64,000 bases of DNA from Gambelia wislizenii (lineage: Eukaryota; Chordata; Lepidosauria; Squamata; Crotaphytidae). The position numbers and the translations under genes were made by a program. Where the stretch lies: the NCBI GenBank assembly GCA_030847615.1, contig JAUMIR010000002.1, positions 237,851,809-237,915,808 of the forward strand, written 5' to 3'. The notes below the pieces were generated by a model that worked only from the letters and a program-made list of their open reading frames with translations, did not search any database and was not told where the DNA came from. This document shows positions 12,201 to 24,700 of the stretch, piece by piece (the first letter of the stretch is position 1; every line of letters begins with the position of its first letter).

Positions 12201-15200
12201 CAAGTTGACTGCGACTGATGGTGACCCTATGAATGAGAAACTTCCGAGAGCCCTGGTCATCAACTGCCCTGCTCAGGTCCTGTAAACTCAGTGCTGTGGT
12301 GTCCTTGATGGGGGTCAACCACGTGTCATACGGTCTCCCACTTTTCCTACTGCCTTCTACTTTCCCCAGTATGATCGTCTTTTCCAATGAGCCATGCCAT
12401 CTCATGATATGTCCAAAGTACAACAGCTTCAGTTTAATAATTTTGACTTTTATTGAGAATTCAAGCTTGAGAATTCATGCTTAAGGCCCATCCATTTTTC
12501 TTTTTAGCAGCCCACGGTATCTGTAGAACTTTTCTCCAGTGAATGACTTGATTGCTAACTGAATGCTAACTTACAGGCTTTGAAATACAGGCTTCTGAGA
12601 TCATTTTCTGTTCCTGGAAGCTGGCCTAACCAGAGCTGTATTGTCTACTCTACTCTGCCTCAGTTGCCTTGAACAAAAAACTAACACCCCCGCCCCCAAA
12701 ATATATTACTCTTTATTTATTTAGCATAATTTTGAGACCATCTTAAAATGGTGTCTAAAACACTAAATAACGTACAACGTCTAAAACATATAAAATCCAG
12801 AAACAAGTGGTAGGGGGAGCTAAGAAAAGCTTGAGCAAGTAAGTCCATCTTCAGGATATGTTTAAAAACATATAATGCTTCCTGTATCACACAGGGAGAG
12901 CACTCTGAAATACAGTTCTCCCTTCACATTCACGGGGGTTAGGTTCCATAGACCCCCGCGAATGTGAAAATTCCGCGAATAATGACAGTCCTCCCCCCAC
13001 CCTCCCCAAGGGATCCCGAGGCCTCCGGAGGCCTCGTGGTCGCTCTACCCGGACACCCCCTGCCCTCCCCAAGTGACCCCCGAGGCCTCCAGAGGCCCCG
13101 TTGTCACTCCCCTCGCCTCCCTCCCAAAAGGCCCCGTCGCCACTTTCCCTGGACTCCCTTTGCAGCAAACTGCGAATAAGCAGAACCGCGAGTGTGGAGT
13201 CTGCGAATGTGGAGGGAGGACTGTACAAGCTTTTTGATTAAAAAAAAAAAAAGCCCCACTGCCTAATGATGGCTTGCTGTCCCCAGTGGCAGCTGGTGGC
13301 TCTCATATCAATGGGGGCAGCAAAGTTGCTCTAGGTTTGGTCCAAAAGATTAAAAGAATTATCCAAGGTGTTGAAACTATTTTGGGTGATGGGTTCAGTA
13401 CCTTGGACCCCCCCTTTAAATTTCATACTCAGATCTAAATTTCATACTCAGATCTCAGAGCTACCCCTGATGTTTCCACAAGTAATATCTCCCTAACTTA
13501 CCTTGATACACCTGCAGGTCCATTAAGAGGAAGATGGTATTTCAGATGACTGGGTCCAGAGGTGTCCAGAACTTTATCTATTAACCGCAAGAACATGAAG
13601 GTGGCTTTCTAGCTAGTAGCAGCTAGTGCAGGTCACACAGCAGAGGTGGGGAAAGTGTGTGCTATGTTGCAATGTTGCCACCAATGTCACCACATTGCCA
13701 TGGTGATGGGATTGCATGCTCCTATGAGGCAAGAGGCTATGCTGGTAGGGCCTCCCATGCCAGACAGGCTTTTGCTGGGGAGCCAGACTAAATGTGCCAC
13801 ACAGCTACTGGGCAGCAACCGTAGTGGGAGAGGGGTGACACTGGCAGAGGATCTCTCAGAAACAATGGCAGTGGCACCATAGATAGCACTTGTTAGTACT
13901 GTTCAAAAGGAGGCACGGTAGACTCCTTTTGCATGTCTTTTACCATGAAAACCCTATGATGAGACCATCCAAAATGAAATAAGAGATAGTGCCAGAAGAT
14001 AAAACTCCCAGGTTGGATGGCACTCAATGAGCTACTGCAGTAGAGCAGAGGACAACTACGAGTAGCACTGTGGCTAATGATGCAACTGGACTCAAGCAAA
14101 ACAAGACATTCAGCTGTTGACATGGTCAGAGGTGAATGAAAAATCTGAAGCTGCACAATACATACTGTATTAAAGGAACATGGAATGTGAGAAGTATGAA
14201 TCAGGTGAAGCTAGACATAGTAAAACAAGAAACAGAGCATATAAACATTGTTATACTTGGGGTGAATAAACTAAAGTGGACAGCAATGGGACATTTTAAG
14301 TCAGATAATTACACAGTCCCTCTCCTCTTCTTCATCCTTATCTGAGTGGGCAGGACTCTCTGCTGGGACTGATGCCAACCCACTTGGATCAGGCGCTTCC
14401 TCTGCTTGAGCCTCTAGGTTGGCAGGGCTCCCTGCTGGCACAGGTGTAGATAGACCTGTGCCAGGGTCCCTAGGGCCGTTCCCTGCCATGTCCTCCTCCT
14501 CCTCTGACTCTATAGCCTCATCAGGCTCACAGGGCATGACATTATACAAGAGATCCATGGGTAACAGATTCATTTGAGGAAGAACCATATGGCAATGACC
14601 CTCTAATTGAAAGAAAGTGGAGTGGAAGCTACACTCAGAGCACTTGAAGGAAATCAATCATGAGGAGCAGATGGTCTACCAATAGAGCTGCTTCAATCTA
14701 TAGAGACAGAATCTACTCTAGTTCTAACTAAACTCTGTCAACAAATATGGAAAACAAAACAATGGCCTACAGATTAATAATGCTCAATATACTGTACATT
14801 CCAATCCCCAAGAAAGGGGACACAGGGGTTGGAGTAACCACAGAACTATTGCATTAATTTCCCATGCAAGCAAAGTGATGGTGAAAACTCTACAAAAAAG
14901 TTTTTTTTTAATCATTATATGCTCTTGTAGAAATAAAAAGAACTTGTATGATGAATATATCATATGTAAAGCAGGATTAGACTTGGAGGAAGGAGGCATG
15001 AAAAATAGAGGAAGGAACACAAGTTAAGATATGCAGATGACACTATACTACTAGCAGAAAATAGCAAAGACCTGGAATGATTTCTGAAGAAAGTGCAAAG
15101 GCAGGTTTACAGTTGAAGATTAAGAAAACAAAAATAATGACCATAGAAGGTTTGCATAACTTTAAAGTAGACGATTAAAACATTGAAATTGTTAAAAAAA

Positions 15201-15690
15201 AATCTATACTTTGGTTCAGTCATTCATTCTACAGTCAAAAAATCAGAAGAAGACTAGGATTTGGAGGGGCAGCTATGAAGGAATGAGAAAAGACCCTGAA
15301 CTTTCAAGATATATTGTTGAATACTAAAGTTAGGATTGTCTATGCCATTGTATTTCCCATTTCTATGTATGGTGGTGAAAGCTGGACAGTGAAGAAAGCT
15401 GATAGCAAGAAAATCAACTCTTTTGAAATGTCCTGGAGAAGAGTTCTATAGATACCGTGGACTGCCAAAAGGACAAATAAATCACCATATTGCAAGTTTG
15501 ATTCCAGTAGACTCCAAGGTTCACTCAGCTTTCCATCCTTTTGTAGGTTAGTAAAATGAGTACTCGGCTTGTGGGGGCAATTAGCTAACACACATTGGAA
15601 ACTGCTTAATGCAGTGTAGATGTGTAAATTGCTATTGCTTAAAACAATTTGTAAGCCGCTCTGATAGCCTTGTGGCTGAAGAGCGGGATA

Positions 15691-15725
<35 letters not shown>

Positions 15726-18700
15726 ATGTGTCCTGGAGAAAATCAAGCCTGAACTTTCTCTAGAAGCCAAGCTGACTAAACTGAGACTGCTGTACTTTGG
15801 CCGTATCAGAAAAGACATGACTTGCTAGAAAAGACAGCAATGCTTGGCAAGGTAGAAGGCAGTAGGAAATGAGGAAGACCTCATTGCCGGTGGAGAGCCT
15901 CAGTCAAGGAAGCCATGGCCCCCGAGTCTGCAAGGGCTGAGCAGGGCTGTTGAGGATAGGGGGACTTGGAGGTCTCTCATTCATGGGGTTGTCATAAGTC
16001 GAAGTTGACATCAGTTAACAACAACAATGTTGCTAGACACCATATGTGAGAGCCAGTTTGGTCTCGTGGTTAGAGTACTAGAGTGGGACTTTGGAGATCC
16101 AGGTTCAAATTCTGACTCAGCCAGGAAACTCAGTAAGTGTCCTTGAGGCCATCACTCTCTCAGTTTAATCTTTCTCATAGGGTTATTGTTAGGGTAAAAT
16201 GACAGGAGGAGGGCCATTTATATCCACCATGAGATCATATGAGGAAAATGTCACGGTAGTGCACTGGTACCTCTGAGCATATCAAGAGGACCAGGCAGCA
16301 AAGGTTCTTGTAGCAGAGTTGCAATCATCACGCTGAAGAAATGAGCACACAGCTACAGGCTTGTGTCTAAACTACTTTCCTTTACTGGAGCATGTTGAAA
16401 CATTATTTACAATGAGTCTGAAACTCCTAGCATACAGACTACATAGCACAGCAGAACGTACAGTACAATCCTGCACTGTACAGCCCAGACTGAATGTGTA
16501 TAGTCTAAGGGCAAAATCCAAGTAGGTAGGCAGTGTGTGGGAATATCTAGTTATACAGATACAGAAACAGCACATTCATGAGTTATATAGTTAGTGTTTC
16601 TCATACACATGGGCTACACGACATTTTCCCATACAGATAAGAGTTCACTCCCCACAGTTCCGTTCCCATGGCTGCCTCTTAGACTCAGGAGATTATCAGA
16701 CGTGTCCCTTGAAACTGTTTCTGTACCACTACCCCCCCCACCTGTACCACCCCACTCCCGTCCCTGTAACAGAATGAAAAAAAAAATCACACACTTGCCT
16801 CATTCCGTTATATCTCTCTCTGGCATTTCTTCGCAAACGAAGAGTTAGGAAGGACTCATCCCGCGCTTTCTGTAAGCGCGCTGATGACTAAAAAGGCCAA
16901 TCTGAGATAAACAAGTCCGGTTGCAAAAAACACAGCAGAAGGTCTCCTTGGGTGATGTTTCCGGGTTGTGATTCTTTCTGCGTTGTCATTTCTCTTCAAG
17001 ACTTGTTTGGCGTGAGTTCTCAAATAAGGCTGCAGCATTGTGGATAGTGCGCCTCCATGCCTCCCGATGTGAGGCCAGGGTGGACCATTGTTGGTGATCA
17101 ATTTGGCCGAGCCTGAGATGTTGTTTCAGGGAGTCCTTGTATCGTTTTTTTTGGAGCACCCCTCTTACGCTGACCTGTGGCGAGTTCACCGTAGAGTAGC
17201 ATTTTGGGGAGGCGATGGTCCTCCATCCTAGAAACGTGCCCTGCCCAGCGCAGCTGTGTGTGTTCTCAATATCATGGCCTCAATGCTGGTGATCCCTGCT
17301 TGCTCAAGGACAGCAACTTATAGCAACTCATAGAATCATAGAACATGGTTCCACCCCCCTCGGCTTCACTGCAGTAAAGACAGCTGTCATAAAGCTGCTT
17401 TTACTGCAGTGAAGCCAAATCCCACTTGTTCTCGTGGGAAATGTGAAAATAAAAACATAACAAAATGTCAAAACAGAAAAGCAAGCCCCCAAACACACAA
17501 TACAAACACCAAGTAACACAGGGAGCGGGGGGGGGGGGGAAGGGTGACACTCACCTGGCTGTCCCTATTGAACCTGGAAGTCTTCAGCACGGACCTCCTG
17601 GTGACGTCACGTGCCGCTGGCATCACACCAGCACAATGGGGCACATTTTCAAACACCCATGATTCCGTTATGATAACGGAACGGGCTTCTTATTCACGAC
17701 TTAAGCCATAAATAAGAAGAAGCGGGGAGGGGGGGAATGGGAGCAGGACAGGAGCTTCCCGGACAGGGATGACGTCATCTGAAAAAGGAGACAGATAGCG
17801 ATCTCCCCTTGTCCCTGTCCCGGGTTATTGGACAGGTCTGATAATCTCCTTAATCTAGATAAATTAGCCAGCTGTGTTTAGCCAGATCATTGCTGCCCCC
17901 TGCAGGCTGTAACATATTATACCATGCCAGCTCTTTACATTATAAATTTCCTGTTACTGCATGCCCCATCACCTTGACAGAAAAGCGGGATATAAATGTA
18001 ACTAATTGTCAAATAAATAAATGTAATCTGGACAAGTAGAATAGATATGACCAATTTGAGTTCTTAGCTGCCACTTCATGATCTTCAGACAGTAGCATAT
18101 TTTCGCACACTGACTGTCTTCCTCCCAAAATGACAGGCTATCTAGCAGCAAGGATCCCTTCACAATACACAATTCTGTGTATTTGCATACTGCAGGTATC
18201 TTACAGGTGAAATCCAAAAGTGATGCTATAATATTGAAATGTGGACGACAAAGATGCAATATGCAAGTGTTTAAGATCTCCATGTCTTATGTTTTCAAAC
18301 ACTGGGTTGGAGTGGATTCAGGCTATGTTTAGTTGCATTCAGCAACCAATGAAATCGATCCAAAATATTAAATATGACTTCAGCCCCACTGATTGGACTG
18401 GGAAGTAAGGCCACACACAGTGTTATACAAGAGGGCTGGAGAACCTTTTTGAGCTTGTTGGCTCACCAGCCAACAGGAGAACAATCATGCCCCCCTAGGG
18501 AGGGAGTTCCAGAGGTTGGGGCAGCTGCTAAGAAGGCCCTATCTCACATCCTCAGCAGCTGTGCTTGTGAAGGTGGAAGCACTGAGAGAAGGAGTTCTGC
18601 TGAGGGTTTCAGGGCCCAGGAAGGTTCATACAGGGAGATACGGTCTGTCAGCCTAGATCCCAGTGATGTAGGATTTATAAGGCATAACAAGCACTTTGAA

Positions 18701-21700
18701 TTGTGCCCAGCAACAGACGGGCAGTCAGTGGAGCTATTATAACAGGAGAGTTGCATGGTCCCTGTAACTTGTGGTGCAGGACAAGGCAACTGTGCCGAAC
18801 TCTGAGCATAATAATTTCTTGTTCCAAGCAGGAACACTTCAAAAGCACCATCCCTGTCTTGTTTGCCCACATTCTCTCCAGGCAGGGGCCACACGCTACA
18901 TTGCGCCTGAAATTCTGGATGAGAACCTGAACCTGAAAGACTTGGGGTCAGCACTGAGGCAGGCAGATGTCTACTCGCTGGCGCTAGTGTTGTGGGAAAT
19001 CCTCATGAGATGCTCTGCACTCTTCCCAGGTAAGCAAGGGAGGGAGGGAGGGAGGGAGGGAGGGAGGGAGGCAATACCACCACAGTTCATTTATAACCCA
19101 TATCCTTCAATTGTCCCAAACAGTCCCAATTAATCCTCTTTTTTCCTCCCAGAGTGTTCCATTAATCACAGTTTTCCAGCTGTTTTTAAACAGTCCCAGT
19201 TTCTCTGTCCTAGAATCATAGAGTTGGAAGAGACCTCAAGGGCCATCCAGTCCAACCCCCTGCCCTGCAGGAATACACAGTCAAAGCATTCCCAACAGAT
19301 GGCCATCCAGCCTCTGTTTAAAAAACTCAAAAGAAGGACTCTGCCACCTCTTCCTCCTACTTTCCTCCTTTATCCTCAACTGACTTCATACCTGCAAATT
19401 GAGTTCAATGCAGAGAAGTAGTTTGCATACTATTAACTCAGTGGAGAGGAGAGGAGGGAATGGAGTCTTGCCCTTTCCAGTAGGCTCAGGCAAGAACAAA
19501 CTGCTGTAGTCACTTATAGCTTGTTTGTTTTTCCTCATTAATAACTTCTGCCACCTTGACCACTCTCTGATGTTGCTTGGCCGCACTCAGTTTTCATTTG
19601 TGTAAAGCTGGAGTGTATGATAATCCCAAGACCAATACTCCTGCCTGATCCCAGATTCTGCTTTTTCTTGGCAAAGGCCTGGCTACTATTAGGCAGCAGG
19701 TTCAAGGCATCAAGAAAAGTTACTTACGTTATTATTGTGAATTATTTTAATTTAGTTTACTGTTAGGAATGAGGAAAGCTGCTTCTGGGAGCTTTCTGCC
19801 TCAGGTGCAAAAATAACTTTTTTTGGCATTGGGTACCATGAAACTGGATATTAATACATACTTTGGGGTATGTGCACCACTTGGCTACTGAGGAGGAGGC
19901 AATTGCTACTCTGCCTCATGCCACAAAATGGGCTGGCCTGGGCAAGGGACAAGACATGCATGCATTAGGGGGTGGCAGTTCATGCTTCTAGACTACACTT
20001 TTATGATAGCCTCCTAAAAGCCTCAGAATACCCCATTCAGAATAGCATCTTCCATTTGCAGGCCTTTCATGTTTTCCCTTTGTTCAGTCTTTTTTTTTTA
20101 CCAGCCCCCTCCCCCTTTTTGTTTATTATTATGGTTTTTAAAAGGCAGAATTGGCTTTTTAATGTTTTTTAACTTTTTTATTTAAAAATTAAATAATTTT
20201 AAATTATGAACAGCGGAACCTTCTGGACTGAGGGCTTCTGCTCCTCATGATTAAAAATACTAGAAGCATCCTGAGGATATCTCCATGTGATAAACTTTTA
20301 AGTTTTATACCAGATTAATAATAATAATAATAATAATAAAATTTATTTATACCCCGCCCCTCTGTTAAAACAATCGGGGCGGCTTACAAAATTTTAAATA
20401 CAATACAAACTGCCTTGGCTTCCCCTAAAAATTTCTTGGAATTGTAGTTCAGTGAGGATGCTGAGAATTCTGTCAGAGAGCCTTATAGCTCCCATGGAAC
20501 TTCCCATGGTATCCTGAGTGTAGATAAGTATAAACTGTTTATGTCACATGCAAATATTTATGTGGGAAAGAAGTTGAAAAAGGAAACTTAGGAGGGGGAT
20601 CAGTATACTGTAGGTGTCCTTGAGCAAGCAGGGATCACCAGCATTGAGGCCATGATACTGAGAACACAGCTGTGCTGGGCAGGGCACGTTTCCAGGATGG
20701 AGGACCATCGCCTCCCAAATATAGTACTCTACGGTGAACTTGCCACGGATCAGCGTAAGAGGGGCGCTCCAAAAAAGCGATACAAGGACTCCCTGAAACA
20801 ACATCTCAGGCTCGGCCAAATTGATCACCAACAATGGTCCGCCCTGGCCTCACATCAGGAGGCATGGAGACGCACTATCCACAATGCTGCAGCCTTATTT
20901 GAGAACTCACGCCGAACAAGTCTTGAAGAGAAACGACAACGCAGAAAGAATCACAACCGGAAACATCACCCAAGGAGACCTTCTGCTGTGCTTTCTGCAA
21001 CTGGACTTGTTTATCTTGGATTGGCCTTTTTAGTCATCAGCGCGCTTGGAGAAAGCGCGGGATGAGTCCTTCCTGAATCTTTGTTTGCGAAGAAAAGCCA
21101 GAGAGAGAGGGGGTATTTTCTTCTCCTTTCTTGTTCTTTTTCTTCCTTAACCCCCAGTGTCCATTCAGTATTTCCCTCTCCTCATTCTCCCTCCACCTTT
21201 ACCAAACAGTATACCTTTTTGATCTCTTCCCCACCCTGCTTTAGAGGCTCTGTAGAGGAAACCACTACATGGAACTAAACACCCTGGAGTAATAACTATC
21301 CCAGACCATTTTTCTGTCTAGCTTACCACCTAGTGACTGATGATGGTATGGCTGATATGGGCTCAGCTAGAAGGGAGAATTAATTAAATAGTGCATTAAC
21401 TCACCAATGCAGTAGCGTTCATTTGTCTCCACGATGCATTTGCAAGATCGCTGGCACGGGATGCTGTCTGTATTTGATGTTCACATGGAGCATGCCCGTG
21501 AGTAAAGATGGTGGCCGTGAGTGAATTAGTTTCTTTATTATTCCCCAAAAGCTCCCTCCGTTTCCTCTTCCCCCCCTTGTTAAATCAGAGACTCGGAAGA
21601 ACAATTTTCTGCTTCAAAAAAAAAATTTTTTTTTATTCTGCCACTTGAAAATAGCACACGATTGTTTCCATGAAAATCAACAATGGTAGTGCCAGACACT

Positions 21701-24700
21701 TCATTACCAGCAAGCCTGTCCCCACAGAAGTCCGATAAATCACATTTTGACTTCTGGGATGTGCCCCAATTTGAATTGGTTGTTCAAATAAGCTGGAATG
21801 TGCATTTCCACATATTTTTTTTAAAAAAACTTTGCGGTAAACAGCAAAGGCTGTTATCACAAAGTACTTGGGAGTTTTTAGCCCCCCTCTTTTCAAATAT
21901 GGCTGCAAGTGCTAATCTAGACAAAAAGTATTCCCCTCACATTCCAAGAGGATTTTTTCACCGTCTAGATAACACCATTGTCTTAATAGAGGTCTGGGAG
22001 TGTGAAGTCAGCTCTCTTCTCCCAGCTGCTGAATTGCAGCTGGCTGCCGCCTGGGTATCTCATGATCATAGAATCATTGGCCTTTTTAGTCATCAGCACG
22101 CTTGCAGAAAGTGCAGGGTGAGTCCTTCCTGAATCTTCGTTTGCGAAGAAAAGCCAGAGAGAATTGTAGAGTTGGAAGAGACCACGAGGGCCATCCAGTC
22201 CAACCCCCTGCCACACAGGAAATCTTGATCAAAGCATCCCCGACAGATGGTCATCCAGCCTCTGTTTAAAGACCTCCAAGGAAGGAGACCCCACCACGCT
22301 CCGAGGGAGTGCGTTCCACTGCCGAACAGCTCTGACTGTCAGAAAGTTCCTCCTAATGTTGAGGTGGAATCTCTGTTCCTGGAGCTTGCATCCATTGCTC
22401 CGTGTTCCAGTCTCTGGAGCAGCAGAAAACAAGCTTGCTCAGTCCTCCCCATGAATACTATATCACGGGGAGAAAACAGAGCAGGCACAATGTAGGAACA
22501 GAAGAGGGTGGACGTAGTCTGAAAAGGAAAACCTTTCCCAACTCTGTTCCGTTCCTGCCACGGGATATATAGCCAGTGTGAAAATCTCCAAAGAGTCAGG
22601 AAAAAAAAGGAACAGAAGTGTGGGAAAATGGTTTCATTCTTCATCAAGACAATGCGCCTGCTTACACAGCACTTTCTGTGAAGCAGTTTTTGGCTGATAT
22701 ATGCATTACTACACTTGAACATCATCCATGTTAGCCAGATTTGGCACCATGCAACTTTTTTCTTTTCCCTAAAGTGAGTGCTTAAAGGAACACGTTTTGA
22801 GTCAATTGATGCAGTAAAGAAGACAACAGCAGATGTGGTGAAACAGCTGACAGAAACTGATCTGCTCCACACATTCAACCAGTGGAAAACAAGACTGTGT
22901 TGGTGTGTGAGTATGAACGGGGAGTATATTGAAGGGGACAAGCATTAGAATTGTAATACATATAAATAAAGATGGTTATTGTATCAGTCTTGTTATTTAA
23001 TAGACAGACCTAGCTTGGAGAAGAGAAGACTGAGAGGTGACATCTTTAAATATCTGAAGAGATGTCACAGAGAAGATGGAGGCAGCTTGTTTTCTGCTGC
23101 TCCAGAGATTAGATCACAAATCAGTGGATTCCAAAGAGATTCCACTGAAACAATAGGAAAAACTTCTTTACTGTAAGAACTGGTCACTGGTGCAATGATT
23201 GCCTTGGAGGGTGGTAAATGCTCCATCTTTGGGAGACTTTAGGCGGAGGCTGGATGGGCATCGTACTTTTTCCTGCATTGCAGGGGGTTGGACTAGATAG
23301 GCCTTGTCGTCTCGTCCAACTCTACGATTCTATGGGAAATTGTGAGGATGGGATGGTGGTTGGGAGGGGATGACAGTATAGCCTCCCAGAATTAGACTCA
23401 GCTGGAAAATGTAGGTGCTTATTTTATGTCATTGTCCCTGGCAGCCAAGTACTTAATACCCCCAAAGAAAAGTCAATTACCATAGAGAGCTGGAGGAAGA
23501 ACTGCTGAGGTACCATGGCTGGGGTAAGCCATTACCCTAAAACAGTTTCTCCATAATTTATTCATCTATTTAAAATGGGGTGGGCAAAGTGTGACCCACA
23601 AACTCCCTGGGGCCATGCTTTGCTCCAATTTTTTTTTGGGGGGGGTGCTCCAAAATGCCTCCCAATGCGCTCTAAGGAGTCTGAAGCCATTTCCACCGTG
23701 TTTGGGGGCCTCTACCCTGCCAGGGGTAAAAAACAATTTTTGCAAAAATTTTCAAAAATTTTACCCCAAAATGTCCTCTAGGATGCATAACTACTAACCC
23801 TCCACCCCCACCCCAGAAATGTAGGACCAGGAGAAACATTTTTTTAAAAAAACTGGAAGTGAAGAGCAGAATATTTCTGCTCACTTCCTGTTGTTAAGAC
23901 AGGGCTCTCCTGGGCATAAAATGGCCCAGGAAGGGCCAAAAACATGGTGAAAATGCCCCCCTCATAGCTCCCAGAATTAGCCACCCTGGTTTAAAAGATA
24001 AGGGATATAAGGGATCGAGTTTGACTGATGTGGCTTATCTGGAGGACTGGAGTTCATTAAAAGTTCACCCCAAACTGCACCAGAATCCCAGCGGCTGCTG
24101 TTGTTATTTAGATAGTCACCTATCTATCATGTTTTTGCAGAATAGCTCAACGATGGCCTTTGGACAACTCCTTTTGTTGGTAGGCTGGAAGATCAACTCA
24201 TCCCCACCTCATCCTTCCCCTTTCCAGAATCAATAAATGAAAACTAAAGGTTTCCCACGCCTCACCTCTTCTTCACCCATGCCCTTTGGAAACTAATATA
24301 AAGCCTATTCCCACCCCAGCCCACCCCCTTAGCAAAAGCCTCCAGAAGAGGGAAGAAAAAGCAGGCTGCCCTCTCTGCTCCACCAAGAAGGCTTTGGTTA
24401 ACTCACTGCCTGGCCTCAGCCATTCCCGCCTGCATAGGTTACTTTTAAGCTAGGTTGGGCTCTTTCCTGGATTCAGTGGGTACGTCTATACTATTTAAAA
24501 AAAAAATCCGTTTGGGGGGTAAAAAAATACAAATAGGCAGTTGTTCGTATACATATGATCCGCCTACATGATTTTTTACCCCCCCCCCCAAACTCCGTAT
24601 GAAGCCCTTCCCCAGCTGGCTGGAGCGAGCAAGCCAAGCGGCAGTTTTAAATCTCCCGCCACTTTTTTTTTTTTAATTTAGAAAGGTGCCTGCTTTGCGG

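Larger units (their letters stand above)
16688..17849. mobile_element. DNA element E1 with 20-bp terminal inverted repeats
   Basis: The left end GGAGATTATCAGACGTGTCC and the complement of the right end (17830-17849) differ at one base. The termini resemble family C (GGACTTTATCAGAC). Flanking trinucleotides TCA and TTA are close to a 3-bp duplication but not identical. The body holds a LINE-Z insertion (16813-17323), a 17-bp-arm hairpin (17362-17416) and a short palindrome around TTCCGTTATGATAACGGAA at about 17665. No transposase was seen. Confidence 0.6.
11964..18881 (+). other. AMHR2 intron 8 (6.9 kb), nested repeats
   Basis: Holds a Bov-B 3' fragment, a LINE 3'-UTR-like stretch at 12700-12880, Tigger-like MITE T1, a degenerate Bov-B element, SINEs, element E1 with a LINE-Z insertion, and a CR1/L2-like LINE fragment. 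13230-13880 and 17860-18420 show nothing I can name. Confidence 0.6.

Noticed and set aside
12887..13228. 113-codon frame in a GC-rich block
   Set aside because: The frame spans exactly a Tigger-like MITE with TA duplications.
22079..22165. Independent small hairpin RNA gene
   Set aside because: It is the terminal 90 bp of LINE-Z, shared with five other copies.
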